A stretch of 26,913 bases of DNA, taken from positions 1 to 26,913 of the forward strand of contig JAVBQG010000063.1 of assembly GCA_031549185.1 (NCBI GenBank), read 5' to 3'. The position numbers were made by a program, and so were the translations under genes. The notes under the pieces were generated by a model that saw only the letters and a list, made by a program, of their open reading frames with translations, was not told where the DNA came from and ran no database searches. The DNA is from JAVBQG01 sp031549185. GTDB lineage: Bacteria > Synergistota > Synergistia > Synergistales > Synergistaceae. Below, in pieces: positions 6,648 to 14,464 of this stretch (within the stretch, counting starts at the first letter, position 1; every line of letters starts with the position of its first letter).

Positions 6648-7682
6648 ATGGACTCCAAGTTCATCGAACGCGCAAGGGAATTTCTGCGCGCGTCGTTCGT
6701 CATGGACGCGCACTTCGACCTCGCCATGGACGTCGACATTAGGCGCAGGCTCGGCGACCGGCGGGTGTTCGCCGAGCGCCACGCGCCGCTGATGCGCGCC
6801 GGCGGCTGGAAGTGCGTCACTTCGTCGCTCTTCATCTCGAGCTGCTTCGTACCGGAGATGGCGCTGCGAAACGCGCTCGACCAGATCTCGTCGCTGATGG
6901 CCGACCGCGACGACTCCCCCGAATCTTTCGCGCTCTGCCGGTCGGTACGAGAAGTCGACGCGGCAAACGCCGCGGGCAAGATCGGCGTCTTCCTCTCGTT
7001 CGAGGGCTGCGAACCGATCGGGCAGGACCTCGGATTGATGCGGATCTTTTACGAACTCGGCGTGCGCGCGGTCGGCCTCGTCTGGAGCCGGCGCAACTAC
7101 GCCGGCGACGGCTGTTTTTTCGCGCCGAAACGCGAGGGGCGCAAGGGCGGGCTGACACCCTTCGGCGTCGAGGTCGTCGAGGAAGCGGGGCGTCTCGGCA
7201 TGATCCTCGACATCAGCCATCTGAACGACGAGGGCGTCTCCGACGTCGCCGAGTTCAGCAAGGGGCCGGTGATCGCCTCGCACTCCAACTGCCGCGCTCT
7301 CGTACCGTCGATGCGCAACCTGACCGACGAGCAGATCAAATTCGTCGCCTCACGCGGCGGCGTGGTCGGCATGAACGGCTGCAGCGCCTTCATCTCGACC
7401 GATAAACGCGACGACGTCGGCGCGCGCGAGCTGTGCGAGCACATCGACTACATCACGAGGCTCGTCGGCGACGACTTCGTCGGCCTCGGCCTCGACTGCT
7501 GCGACGGGTTGGCGGAGTACGCGTACGCGCCGCCGAACCTCGATACCTACGACTCGATCAAGGATCACAGCCTCCTGCCGGAGTTGGTCTCCATTCTGAT
7601 GGAAAAGGGCTACTCCGACGAGCGTATCGGCAAGATCGTCGGCGGCAATTTCCGCCGCGTCTACGAGCAGGTCCTGGGGTAA
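6648..7682 (+). CDS. Membrane dipeptidase family (peptidase M19) dipeptidase
   Basis: A zinc dipeptidase of the renal dipeptidase family, predicted to hydrolyse dipeptides (often including L-D forms) to free amino acids. It has 344 aa. The metal ligands are visible: H22 and D24 in MDAHFDLA, E119 in FEGCEP, H191 in DISHLND and H212 in ASHSNCR. VGLGLDCCDG near the C-terminus is also typical. No signal peptide is seen, so it probably acts in the cytosol on peptides imported by the ABC transporter encoded just downstream. That arrangement (dipeptidase next to a dipeptide importer) supports a peptide-utilisation role. Confidence 0.92.
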   Translation: MDSKFIERAREFLRASFVMDAHFDLAMDVDIRRRLGDRRVFAERHAPLMRAGGWKCVTSSLFISSCFVPEMALRNALDQISSLMADRDDSPESFALCRSVREVDAANAAGKIGVFLSFEGCEPIGQDLGLMRIFYELGVRAVGLVWSRRNYAGDGCFFAPKREGRKGGLTPFGVEVVEEAGRLGMILDISHLNDEGVSDVAEFSKGPVIASHSNCRALVPSMRNLTDEQIKFVASRGGVVGMNGCSAFISTDKRDDVGARELCEHIDYITRLVGDDFVGLGLDCCDGLAEYAYAPPNLDTYDSIKDHSLLPELVSILMEKGYSDERIGKIVGGNFRRVYEQVLG

Positions 7683-7691
7683 AAGTCGCGC

Positions 7692-8618
7692 ATGGGCCGA
7701 TACATCGCGGGCAGGCTGCTGTCGACCGTTCCCATCCTGATCGGCGTCTCGGCGCTGATCTTCTTCCTCATGAACGTCGTGCCGGGCGACCCGATCGCCG
7801 TCATGCAGAAGGACTTCATCGATCCCAACGCGCTCGAGCGCGTGCGCGCCGAGATGCACCTCGACGACCCGCTGCCGGTCCGCTACGTCCGCTTCCTCTG
7901 GGACGCCGCCCACGGCGACCTCGGGTACTCGTACAAACTCAAGCGCCCCGTCACCGGCATCATCGCGGCCGCGTTCCCCAACACGCTGCTGCTGGCGGGC
8001 TGCGCCGCGTTGCTGGCGTGGATCGTCGGCATCCCCGCCGGGTTGATCTCGGCAGTCAAGCCGAACTCGATCGCCGACAACTCGCTGATGGGCTTCTCGC
8101 TCACCGGCGTCTCCATGCCGACCTTCTGGGCGGCGCTCGTGCTGCAGTACATCTTCGGCGTGATACTCGGCATCCTGCCCGTGGCCGGATTCGACACGTG
8201 GAAGCACCTGATCCTGCCCACGGTCGTACTCGGCTGGGGCGCCTCCGGCAGCATCGCGCGCCTCACGCGCTCGAGCGTGCTGGAGATCATGCGCCTCGAC
8301 TTCATCCGCACCGCCCGCTCGAAGGGCCTCACCGAGCGCGGCGTCGTGCGCATCCACGCGCTGAAGAATTCGCTGCTGCCGGTGGTGACGATCATGGCGA
8401 TCCAGGTCTCGACGCTGCTCTCCGGCGCCATCGTCACGGAGAGCGTCTTTGGCATACCGGGCATCGGGCGGTTGGCGATCACGGCGATCAACAACCGCGA
8501 TATGCCGCTGCTGCAGGGAACCGTCCTCTTCGGGACGTTCCTCGTGATCCTCGGGAACATCATCGCGGACGTGCTCTACGCCACGCTCGATCCGCGCATC
8601 AAATACGTGAAGGAATAA
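7692..8618 (+). CDS. dppB: Dipeptide/oligopeptide ABC transporter permease, DppB type
   Basis: Inner-membrane permease of a peptide-type ABC importer. It has 308 aa, begins MGRYIAGRLLSTVPILIGVS as DppB/OppB proteins do, and has about six hydrophobic segments. The periplasmic loop VVPGDPIAVM and GDLGYSYK segment are family hallmarks. The coupling loop with RTARSKGLTERGVVRIHALK contacts the ATPases, and VFGIPGIGRL is conserved near the C-terminus. It lies 9 nt after the dipeptidase and 6 nt before the second permease. The exact substrate (dipeptide, oligopeptide, glutathione or nickel) is assigned by context only, so the gene name is at family level. Confidence 0.92.
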   Translation: MGRYIAGRLLSTVPILIGVSALIFFLMNVVPGDPIAVMQKDFIDPNALERVRAEMHLDDPLPVRYVRFLWDAAHGDLGYSYKLKRPVTGIIAAAFPNTLLLAGCAALLAWIVGIPAGLISAVKPNSIADNSLMGFSLTGVSMPTFWAALVLQYIFGVILGILPVAGFDTWKHLILPTVVLGWGASGSIARLTRSSVLEIMRLDFIRTARSKGLTERGVVRIHALKNSLLPVVTIMAIQVSTLLSGAIVTESVFGIPGIGRLAITAINNRDMPLLQGTVLFGTFLVILGNIIADVLYATLDPRIKYVKE

Positions 8619-8624
8619 CCGGCC

Positions 8625-9521
8625 ATGGAAGAATCGACCAACATGCTCGACCCCACAACGAACTGCACAAAAAGCGTCCGCTCGCAGATCGTCCGCGACC
8701 TGTTGACGGCCTACGGCAGAAACCGCATGGCCGTCGTCGGCCTCGCAATCGTGGCCATTCTCCTGATCGGGGCGATCGCGGCGCCGCTGCTCTCCCCCTA
8801 CGACCCGTACAAGATCGACTTCTCTCTGGTCACGGCGCCGCCGTCGGCGGCCCACTGGCTGGGCACCGACGAGCTGGGACGCGACCTCCTGACCCGCCTG
8901 ATCTACGGCGCGCGCATCTCGCTTCTGATCGGCGTCGTGCCGGCGATCATCGCGCAGGTCGTGGGCGCGGCGGTCGGCATCGCGTCCGGCTACTACGGCG
9001 GCAGGACGGACTACCTCCTGATGCGCCTGACGGACGTCGTGCTCGCCTTCCCCTCGCTGCTGCTGGCGATGGCGATCATGTACACGCTCGGGGGGAGCCT
9101 GATGAACCTCTTCATCGCGCTGTCGTTCGTCGGTTGGGCCAGCACGGCGCGCGTCGTGCGCTCGCTCACGCTCTCCCTGCGCAACAAGGAGTTCGTCGAG
9201 GCTGCGCGCTCCATCGGCGTCAAAAACAGCGTCATCATGGCCAGACACATCCTGCCGAACTGCATCCCCACGATGATCGTCCTGCTGACGCTCTCGATCC
9301 CCAACTACATCCTGCAGGAGGCGGGGCTCTCCTTCCTCGGCATGGGCGCGCAGCCGCCGACGCCGAGCTGGGGGCTGATCGCGATCAAGGGCAAGGAGTA
9401 CCTCTTCTCCGCCCCGTGGATCGGCATCGCGCCCGGCGTCTTCATCCTGATCACGGTGCTCGGGTTCAACTTTCTGGGCGACGGCGTCCGCGACGCGCTG
9501 GACCCGACCATGAAAGGATAA
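8625..9521 (+). CDS. dppC: Dipeptide/oligopeptide ABC transporter permease, DppC type
   Basis: Second permease of the importer. It has 298 aa, with a hydrophilic N-terminal tail of about 30 residues followed by a first membrane segment (VVGLAIVAILLIGAIAAPLL). HWLGTDELGRDLLTRLIYGAR is the DppC/OppC hallmark. The coupling helix is EAARSIGVKNSVIMARHILPN, and SFLGMGAQPPTPSWG is conserved near the C-terminus. A second in-frame ATG seven codons in is possible. It forms a heterodimer with the DppB-type protein. The next gene starts 4 nt after its stop. Confidence 0.92.
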   Translation: MEESTNMLDPTTNCTKSVRSQIVRDLLTAYGRNRMAVVGLAIVAILLIGAIAAPLLSPYDPYKIDFSLVTAPPSAAHWLGTDELGRDLLTRLIYGARISLLIGVVPAIIAQVVGAAVGIASGYYGGRTDYLLMRLTDVVLAFPSLLLAMAIMYTLGGSLMNLFIALSFVGWASTARVVRSLTLSLRNKEFVEAARSIGVKNSVIMARHILPNCIPTMIVLLTLSIPNYILQEAGLSFLGMGAQPPTPSWGLIAIKGKEYLFSAPWIGIAPGVFILITVLGFNFLGDGVRDALDPTMKG

Positions 9522-9525
9522 CGTC

Positions 9526-10509
9526 GTGGAGAGCCTGCTCGAAATCCGAAATCTGCGCGTCGAATTCGAGACCGCCGCGGGACGCGTGCCCGCCGTGTCG
9601 GGCGCCAGCATCCGCATGGCGAAGGGCGAGATCGTCGGGCTGGTCGGCGAGTCCGGCTGCGGCAAGACGGTGACGGCCCTCTCGACGATGGGCCTGATCC
9701 CCCACCGCGGACATGCCGGGGGGGAGATTCTGCTCGACGGCGAAAACCTGCTGGCGAAGACCGGCGACGAGATGCGGCACATCCGCGGCAACCGCGTCTC
9801 GATGATCTTCCAGGAGCCGATGACGGCGCTGAACCCGGTGATGACGATCGGCCGCCAGCTCTGCGAGCCCCTCGTGCTGCACAAGGGCGCCTCGGTGGAG
9901 TCGGCGCGGAAGCGCGCCGTCGAGGCGCTAGACCTCGTCCGCGTGCCGCAGGCGGCCTCGCGCCTGAAAAATTACCCCCACCAACTTTCCGGAGGGCTCT
10001 GTCAGCGCGTCATGATCGCGATGGCCCTGATCTGCGAACCGGAGCTGCTGATCGCCGACGAGCCGACGACGGCGCTCGACGTGACGATCCAGGCGCAGAT
10101 CCTCGACCTGCTCACGGGCCTGCGCGAACGGACGGGCACCGCGATCCTGATGATCACCCACGACCTCGGCGTCGTCGCGGAACTCTGCGACCGCGTCTAC
10201 GTGATGTACGCCGGGCATGTGATGGAGTCGGCGGGCGTCTTCGAACTCTTCGACGACCCGCGCCACCCCTACACCTCCGGCCTGCTGCGCTCGCTGCCGC
10301 GCGTCGACGCCCGTTCGAAGGACGAGGAGGACCTCTACAGCATCCCCGGCATGGTGCCGAACCTGCTCGCCCTGCCGGCGGGCTGTCCCTTCGAACCCCG
10401 ATGCGACGTCGCGATGGAGCGGTGCCGGACGGAGCTTCCGCCGTTCTTCCGCGCGAATGACGGACACGCCGCGCGCTGCTGGCGAGAGGAGGGCGATGTC
10501 GTTGCCTGA
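9526..10509 (+). CDS. dppD: Dipeptide ABC transporter ATP-binding protein, DppD type
   Basis: First of two ATPases powering the importer. It has 327 aa. Walker A is GESGCGKT (41-48) and the Q-loop region is SMIFQEPMTALNP. The signature is LSGGLCQR from residue 154, a slight variant of the usual LSGGMRQR. Walker B is LLIADEPTTALD with D178 and E179, followed by the switch histidine in LMITHDLGVV. The C-terminal oligopeptide-transporter domain has the GCPFEPRC and MERC cysteines that bind an Fe-S cluster in some homologues. The start is GTG at 9526, supported by AAAGGA about 8 nt upstream. Its end overlaps the next gene by 14 nt. Confidence 0.92.
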   Translation: MESLLEIRNLRVEFETAAGRVPAVSGASIRMAKGEIVGLVGESGCGKTVTALSTMGLIPHRGHAGGEILLDGENLLAKTGDEMRHIRGNRVSMIFQEPMTALNPVMTIGRQLCEPLVLHKGASVESARKRAVEALDLVRVPQAASRLKNYPHQLSGGLCQRVMIAMALICEPELLIADEPTTALDVTIQAQILDLLTGLRERTGTAILMITHDLGVVAELCDRVYVMYAGHVMESAGVFELFDDPRHPYTSGLLRSLPRVDARSKDEEDLYSIPGMVPNLLALPAGCPFEPRCDVAMERCRTELPPFFRANDGHAARCWREEGDVVA

Positions 10510-11527
10510 GAGCGATTTTAACGCTTCACCCTTCAGGCCTTTGATTTCAAATCGGTCTGAAATTCTCTTCGAACTGCGGAACGTGCGGAAATATTTTCCC
10601 TTCAAGACCGGCTTCGGAAAACCGGCGGCACAACTCCGCGCCGTCGACGGCGTCGACTTCTCCATCCGCAAGGGCGAGATCTTCTCGCTGGTCGGCGAGT
10701 CCGGCTGCGGCAAGAGCACCCTCGGGCGCGTCGTGCTGAACCTGCTCCCCGCAACGGGAGGGGAGGTGCTCTACAAAGGGCGCGCGGTCGCATCGCTGCC
10801 GCAGGACGAGATGCGACCGCTACGCGCGAAGATGCAGATCGTTTTTCAGGATCCCTACTCTTCGCTGAACCCGCGTATGCGCATTTTGGACATCCTGGCC
10901 GAGCCGCTCGTGACGCACAACGTGACGCGCAACCGCGCCGAGCTCGCCCGCATCGCCTCCGACCTGCTGGAGAAGGTCGGCATGAGGCCGGAGGCGCTCT
11001 CGCGCTTTCCGCACGAGTTCTCGGGCGGGCAGCGCCAGCGCATCGGCATCGCGCGGGCCATCGCCCTCTCGCCGGAACTGATCGTCTGCGACGAACCGCT
11101 CTCCGCGCTCGACGTCTCGATCCGCTCGCAGGTGATCAACCTCCTCGTCGAGTTGAGGACGAGGCTCGACTTGACGTACCTTTTCATCTCGCACGACCTC
11201 TCCGTCGTGCGCTATATCTCCGACCGCATCTGCGTGATGTACCTCGGAAAAATCATGGAGATCGGCACGAGCGACGAGATCTTCGGGAACCCGCTGCACC
11301 CCTATACGAAGTCGCTGATCGCGGCCGTTCCCGTGCCCGACCCGCACAAGAGAAACCGCGAGCGCGTCCTGCTGCAGGGCGACCTGCCCAGCCCACTGGA
11401 CCCGCCGTCCGGCTGCCGCTTTCGAACGAGGTGCCCGATCGCGCGGGACGTTTGCGCGGAGAAGGAGCCGGCGCCGCCCGACGAGCGCACCCACAGCGCC
11501 GCCTGCCACTTCGCGAAGGAGAGATAG
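10496..11527 (+). CDS. dppF: Dipeptide ABC transporter ATP-binding protein, DppF type
   Basis: Second ATPase of the importer, 343 aa from the ATG at 10496, which has GAGGAGG just upstream and overlaps dppD by 14 nt. Walker A is GESGCGKST (67-75), signature FSGGQRQRIGIARAIAL, Walker B LIVCDEPLSALD, switch LFISHDLSVV, and a C-terminal GCRFRTRC domain. The first about 20 residues before the conserved ILFELRNVRKYFP strand are encoded mostly by the 44-nt dispersed repeat, in frame (SDFNASPFRPLISNR). No good start codon lies between the repeat and the conserved core, so it is probably translated. An ATG at 10457 in the same frame would lengthen the overlap and is less likely. No periplasmic binding protein gene is present in this operon. 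Confidence 0.92.
   Translation: MSLPESDFNASPFRPLISNRSEILFELRNVRKYFPFKTGFGKPAAQLRAVDGVDFSIRKGEIFSLVGESGCGKSTLGRVVLNLLPATGGEVLYKGRAVASLPQDEMRPLRAKMQIVFQDPYSSLNPRMRILDILAEPLVTHNVTRNRAELARIASDLLEKVGMRPEALSRFPHEFSGGQRQRIGIARAIALSPELIVCDEPLSALDVSIRSQVINLLVELRTRLDLTYLFISHDLSVVRYISDRICVMYLGKIMEIGTSDEIFGNPLHPYTKSLIAAVPVPDPHKRNRERVLLQGDLPSPLDPPSGCRFRTRCPIARDVCAEKEPAPPDERTHSAACHFAKER
10512..10555 (+). repeat. 44-nt dispersed 5'-proximal element, copy B (inside the dppF coding start)
   Basis: Begins GCGATTTTAACG and ends GATTTCAAATCGG. It matches copy A at 34 of 44 and copy C at 33 of 44 positions by hand alignment. It lies in the same orientation as dppF, from the sixth codon onwards, and is read in frame. 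It contains a small palindrome, TTTGATTTCAAA, also kept in copy A but altered in copy C. Confidence 0.75.
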
Positions 11528-11530
11528 AAA

Positions 11531-11575
11531 ATGACGAGCAATCGCACGAACCGGCTTTTCGGTTTCCTGTCATGA
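11531..11575 (+). CDS. Possible 14-aa leader ORF coupled to the LD-carboxypeptidase gene
   Basis: ATG at 11531 encodes MTSNRTNRLFGFLS and stops at TGA (11573-11575), overlapping the ATG of the S66 peptidase as ATGA. It has a good ribosome site (AAGGAGA about 8 nt upstream), whereas the peptidase ATG has none visible. Translation of the short frame could therefore deliver ribosomes to the peptidase start. The peptide itself matches nothing I know. This is inference from signals only. Confidence 0.4.
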   Translation: MTSNRTNRLFGFLS

Positions 11576-12540
11576 GGATTCTGCCACGTCCCTTGAAAGA
11601 GCGCAGCCGCGTCGCCGTGGTCGCGCCGTCGAGCCCGGCGCCGGACGAGGACCTCGCCCAGGGGCTCGACGCCCTGCGGGAGATGGGCTTCGAGCCTGTG
11701 GCCGGCAAGTCGTGCTCGGGCAGCACGCCGAAGCGCGGCTACCTCGCCGCCGAGTCGGACGCCGTCAAGACCCGGGACATCCACTGGGCGTTCGGCGACC
11801 CGGCGATCGACGGCATCGTCTGCATGAGGGGCGGCAGCGGCGCGGGCCGCCTGATCCGCCACATCGACCCGCGGATCGTGACGGCGAACCCCAAAGTCTT
11901 CGTCGGCTACAGCGACATTACGATCCTGCACGCGTTCTTCGGAAGCGTCTGCAACCTGCTCACCTTCCACGGCCCGATGGCGACGTCGAAAAACCTGTAC
12001 AACAAGCCGGGGCTGACGCGGGAGGCCTTTCTGCGCGCGGTCACGGATCCCGCGCCGCTGGGCGAGATCAGGGAGACGGTCGGCTACGCCAGAAGCTGCC
12101 CCGTCCCCGGCAGATGCCGCGGCGAGCTGGTGGGCGGCAACCTCGCCGTCCTCTGCACGACGATCGGGACGAAGGCCGACCTCTCCACGAAGGACAGGAT
12201 CGTCCTCATCGAGGATGTCGACGAGGAGCCCTACAGCGTCGACCGCATGTTGAACCACCTGATCAACGCGGGCAGGCTCGTCGACGCGGCGGGTTTCGTG
12301 CTGGGCGATTTCACGAACTGCAACCCGCCCCCAAAACCGGAGAGCGCGAAATTCCGCACCGTGCAGGACGTGATCGAAGATGTGCTCGTACCCCTCGGCA
12401 AGCCGATCATGGCGGGCCTCCCGGTCGGGCACGGCGACATCAACGTCACGCTGCCGCTCGGCGCGATTGCGGAGATGGATACGGAATCCGGCATCTTGAA
12501 ATTCGAGCGTTCGGCGCTCGACGGAGGTGATTCGCGGTGA
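11572..12540 (+). CDS. S66-family LD-carboxypeptidase (LdcA/MccF type)
   Basis: A serine peptidase predicted to remove the terminal D-residue from murein tetrapeptides or to cleave related amide bonds (MccF inactivates microcin C-like compounds). It has 322 aa. The catalytic Ser-Glu-His set fits S114 in VGYSDIT, E214 in LIEDVDEEPY and H287 in PVGHGDINVTLPLG. RGGSGAGRLI, TFHGPM and GELVGGNLAVL are also family features. The ATG at 11572 is chosen because homology begins right after it (LKERSRVAVVAPSSP). It lacks a visible ribosome site and overlaps the stop of a 14-codon ORF, suggesting coupling. Its place behind a dipeptide importer and M19 dipeptidase favours muropeptide recycling over antibiotic immunity. 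Confidence 0.9.
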   Translation: MRILPRPLKERSRVAVVAPSSPAPDEDLAQGLDALREMGFEPVAGKSCSGSTPKRGYLAAESDAVKTRDIHWAFGDPAIDGIVCMRGGSGAGRLIRHIDPRIVTANPKVFVGYSDITILHAFFGSVCNLLTFHGPMATSKNLYNKPGLTREAFLRAVTDPAPLGEIRETVGYARSCPVPGRCRGELVGGNLAVLCTTIGTKADLSTKDRIVLIEDVDEEPYSVDRMLNHLINAGRLVDAAGFVLGDFTNCNPPPKPESAKFRTVQDVIEDVLVPLGKPIMAGLPVGHGDINVTLPLGAIAEMDTESGILKFERSALDGGDSR

Positions 12541-13061
12541 GAAACGTCAAAGTGGCGGGCTACAGCGCGCGCTGGGAGGGAAAATACGAGACCGAGGCGC
12601 GCAAGATCCGGGAGATTCTGGGGGACGAGCTGATCAACATCTTCCACATCGGCAGCACCTCCGTGAGAGGGCTTTCGGCCAGGCCGATCATCGACATCAT
12701 GCCGGTCGTCCACGACCTCGAACGCGTGGACATCCTCGAAGACCGCTTCGAGGCCCTCGGCTACGAGGCCATGGGCGAATACGGGATCTCCGGAAGGCGA
12801 TTCTACCGCAAGGGCGGGGAGGACCGCACACACCACGTGCATCTCTTCCAGTTCGACAACGTCCAGGAGGTCGAGCGGCACCTCGCCTTTCGCGACTACC
12901 TGCGGGCGAACCCCGACGTCAGCTACGAGTACGGCAAGCTGAAAACACGCCTGGCGGAACAGTTTCCCGCGGATATCGAGGCCTACATGGACGGGAAGGA
13001 CGAATTCGTGAAGGCCGTCGAACGCGCGGCGCTGAAGTGGCACTACAAGCAGAGGACGTGA
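12537..13061 (+). CDS. GrpB family protein (UPF0157, nucleotidyltransferase-like)
   Basis: A GrpB/UPF0157 protein of 174 aa; the family has a nucleotidyltransferase-like fold but no firmly established reaction. Diagnostic features are the early YSARWEGKYETEARKIREIL, then NIFHIGSTSVRGLSARPIID at about residues 32-51 and THHVHLFQ in the middle. The start is GTG at 12537, preceded by GGAGGTGATT, and overlaps the stop of the S66 gene (GTGA). It is the last gene of the gpmA-dpp run. The tight coupling suggests shared expression with peptide processing, but no mechanism follows from that. Confidence 0.9.
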   Translation: MRNVKVAGYSARWEGKYETEARKIREILGDELINIFHIGSTSVRGLSARPIIDIMPVVHDLERVDILEDRFEALGYEAMGEYGISGRRFYRKGGEDRTHHVHLFQFDNVQEVERHLAFRDYLRANPDVSYEYGKLKTRLAEQFPADIEAYMDGKDEFVKAVERAALKWHYKQRT

Positions 13062-13177
13062 GCGGCGATCATGCGCGGTGAAATTTCTCCTTCGTTATGA
13101 ATGCGTTTTAGGCGCGACACATATATATCGTTTGAAAGACGCCGCTCTTCCCCGATTTTTCCATCGTTGTCAGACTA

Positions 13178-13206
13178 TTGCTTTATTAATGAGAATATTA
13201 TATCAT
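13178..13206 (+). promoter_or_regulatory. Candidate promoter of gltS and the aldo/keto reductase gene
   Basis: TTGCTT (13178-13183), a 17-nt spacer and TATCAT (13201-13206) lie 38 nt before the gltS start, in an AT-rich stretch that stands out from the GC-rich surroundings. The rest of the 182-nt gap after the GrpB gene shows no clear terminator. Confidence 0.5.
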
Positions 13207-13243
13207 TGTGTTCTCACATAACACTTCCCCGGGGTGATGCACA

Positions 13244-14455
13244 ATGAATATGATCTACTTCGACATGATCCAGACCGTTACCTTTGCCATCGTTCTGCTT
13301 CTGATCGGCACCTTTCTCTGTAAAAGAATCGCGTTTCTCTACAAGTACAACATTCCCGCGCCCGTCGTCGGCGGCTTTCTCTTCGCGCTTCTCAACTGGT
13401 TCCTGCGCTCGTACGCGGACGTCGGCTTTCGCTTCGACACCACGCTGCAGAGCCCGTTCATGATTGCCTTCTTCACCACCATCGGGCTGGCGGCGAGCCT
13501 TCGCCTGCTCAAGGAGGGCGGCAAGGCGGTCTTCACCTTCCTCGTGGCGGCAGCCATTCTGCTCGTGCTGCAGAACCTCGTCGCATGGGGGCTGTCTATC
13601 GCCACGGGGCTCGACCCGCTTCTCGGCCTGCTGGCGGGCTCGATCACGATGAGCGGAGGGCACGGCACCGGCGCGACCTTCGCCAACTATTTCACGGAGA
13701 AGTTCCACCTGGTCGGGGCCACGGAGCTGGCGATGGCGGCGGCGACCTTCGGACTCGTCTCCGGCTCGCTGCTGGGCGGCCCGGTCGCGAGGCGACTGAT
13801 CCTCAAAAAGCACCTCGAACCCGGCCAGCCGGGGCACAAGGAGCTGACGGAGTTCGACGGAGACATCGTGAAGGAGGAGGTCGAGCCCATCGAGCAGGGC
13901 GATATTCTGCGCACGATCTTCCAGCTCACCCTCGCCATGAGCATCGGGAGCATCATCTACACCGAGCTGATCAAGCACGACCTGAACTTTCCCACCTACC
14001 TCTTCTCGCTCTTCGTCGGCATCGTCATCCGCAACGTCGGAGAGTCGACGAAGCTGTACAAGGTCAACGCCCGGCTGATCGACTACATCGGCTCCGTGTC
14101 GCTGTCGATCTTCCTCGCGATGGCACTGATGAACCTGCAGCTCTGGCAGCTCGTCGACCTCGCCGTGCCGATGCTCGCGATTCTCTCGGGTCAGGTGGTG
14201 CTGATGGCGCTCTTCGCGTACTTCGTCACCTTCAACCTCAACGGGCGCGACTACGAGGCGGCGGTGCTCTGCGCGGGACACTGCGGTTTCGGCCTCGGCG
14301 CTACGCCGAACGCCATCGCCAACATGCAGGCCGTCGTCGCCAAGTACGGCCCGGCGCCGCGCGCCTTTTTCATGGTCTCGATCGTCGGCGCGTTCTTCAT
14401 CGACATCACAAACGCCTTCGTCATCCAAGCGTTCGTCTCGTTCATGCCGAAATAA
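13244..14455 (+). CDS. gltS: Sodium/glutamate symporter, GltS family
   Basis: Na+-coupled glutamate uptake across the inner membrane. It has 403 aa and about ten hydrophobic segments arranged as two inverted halves. The hallmark reentrant-loop motif GSITMSGGHGTGATF lies at about residues 130-144, and the second half has CAGHCGFGLGATPNAIANMQ, the matching loop. The ATG at 13244 has GGGGTGAT about 6 nt upstream and a promoter-like sequence before that. An Fe-S aldo/keto reductase gene follows 9 nt downstream, so imported glutamate may feed a fermentative route that needs electron transfer. The sodium gradient could come from the decarboxylase encoded later in the window. Confidence 0.93.
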   Translation: MNMIYFDMIQTVTFAIVLLLIGTFLCKRIAFLYKYNIPAPVVGGFLFALLNWFLRSYADVGFRFDTTLQSPFMIAFFTTIGLAASLRLLKEGGKAVFTFLVAAAILLVLQNLVAWGLSIATGLDPLLGLLAGSITMSGGHGTGATFANYFTEKFHLVGATELAMAAATFGLVSGSLLGGPVARRLILKKHLEPGQPGHKELTEFDGDIVKEEVEPIEQGDILRTIFQLTLAMSIGSIIYTELIKHDLNFPTYLFSLFVGIVIRNVGESTKLYKVNARLIDYIGSVSLSIFLAMALMNLQLWQLVDLAVPMLAILSGQVVLMALFAYFVTFNLNGRDYEAAVLCAGHCGFGLGATPNAIANMQAVVAKYGPAPRAFFMVSIVGAFFIDITNAFVIQAFVSFMPK

Positions 14456-14464
14456 AGGGGAGAG

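Noticed and set aside
7350..9884. 844-codon minus-strand open frame opposite the dipeptidase, dppB, dppC and dppD genes
   Set aside because: Composition (His, Arg, Asp, Val repeats) is that of an antisense frame at high third-position GC; the plus strand encodes four recognisable proteins with conserved motifs.
13062..13243. Possible small RNA or terminator in the gap before gltS
   Set aside because: No convincing stem plus T-run was found; the AT-rich part is explained by the gltS promoter.
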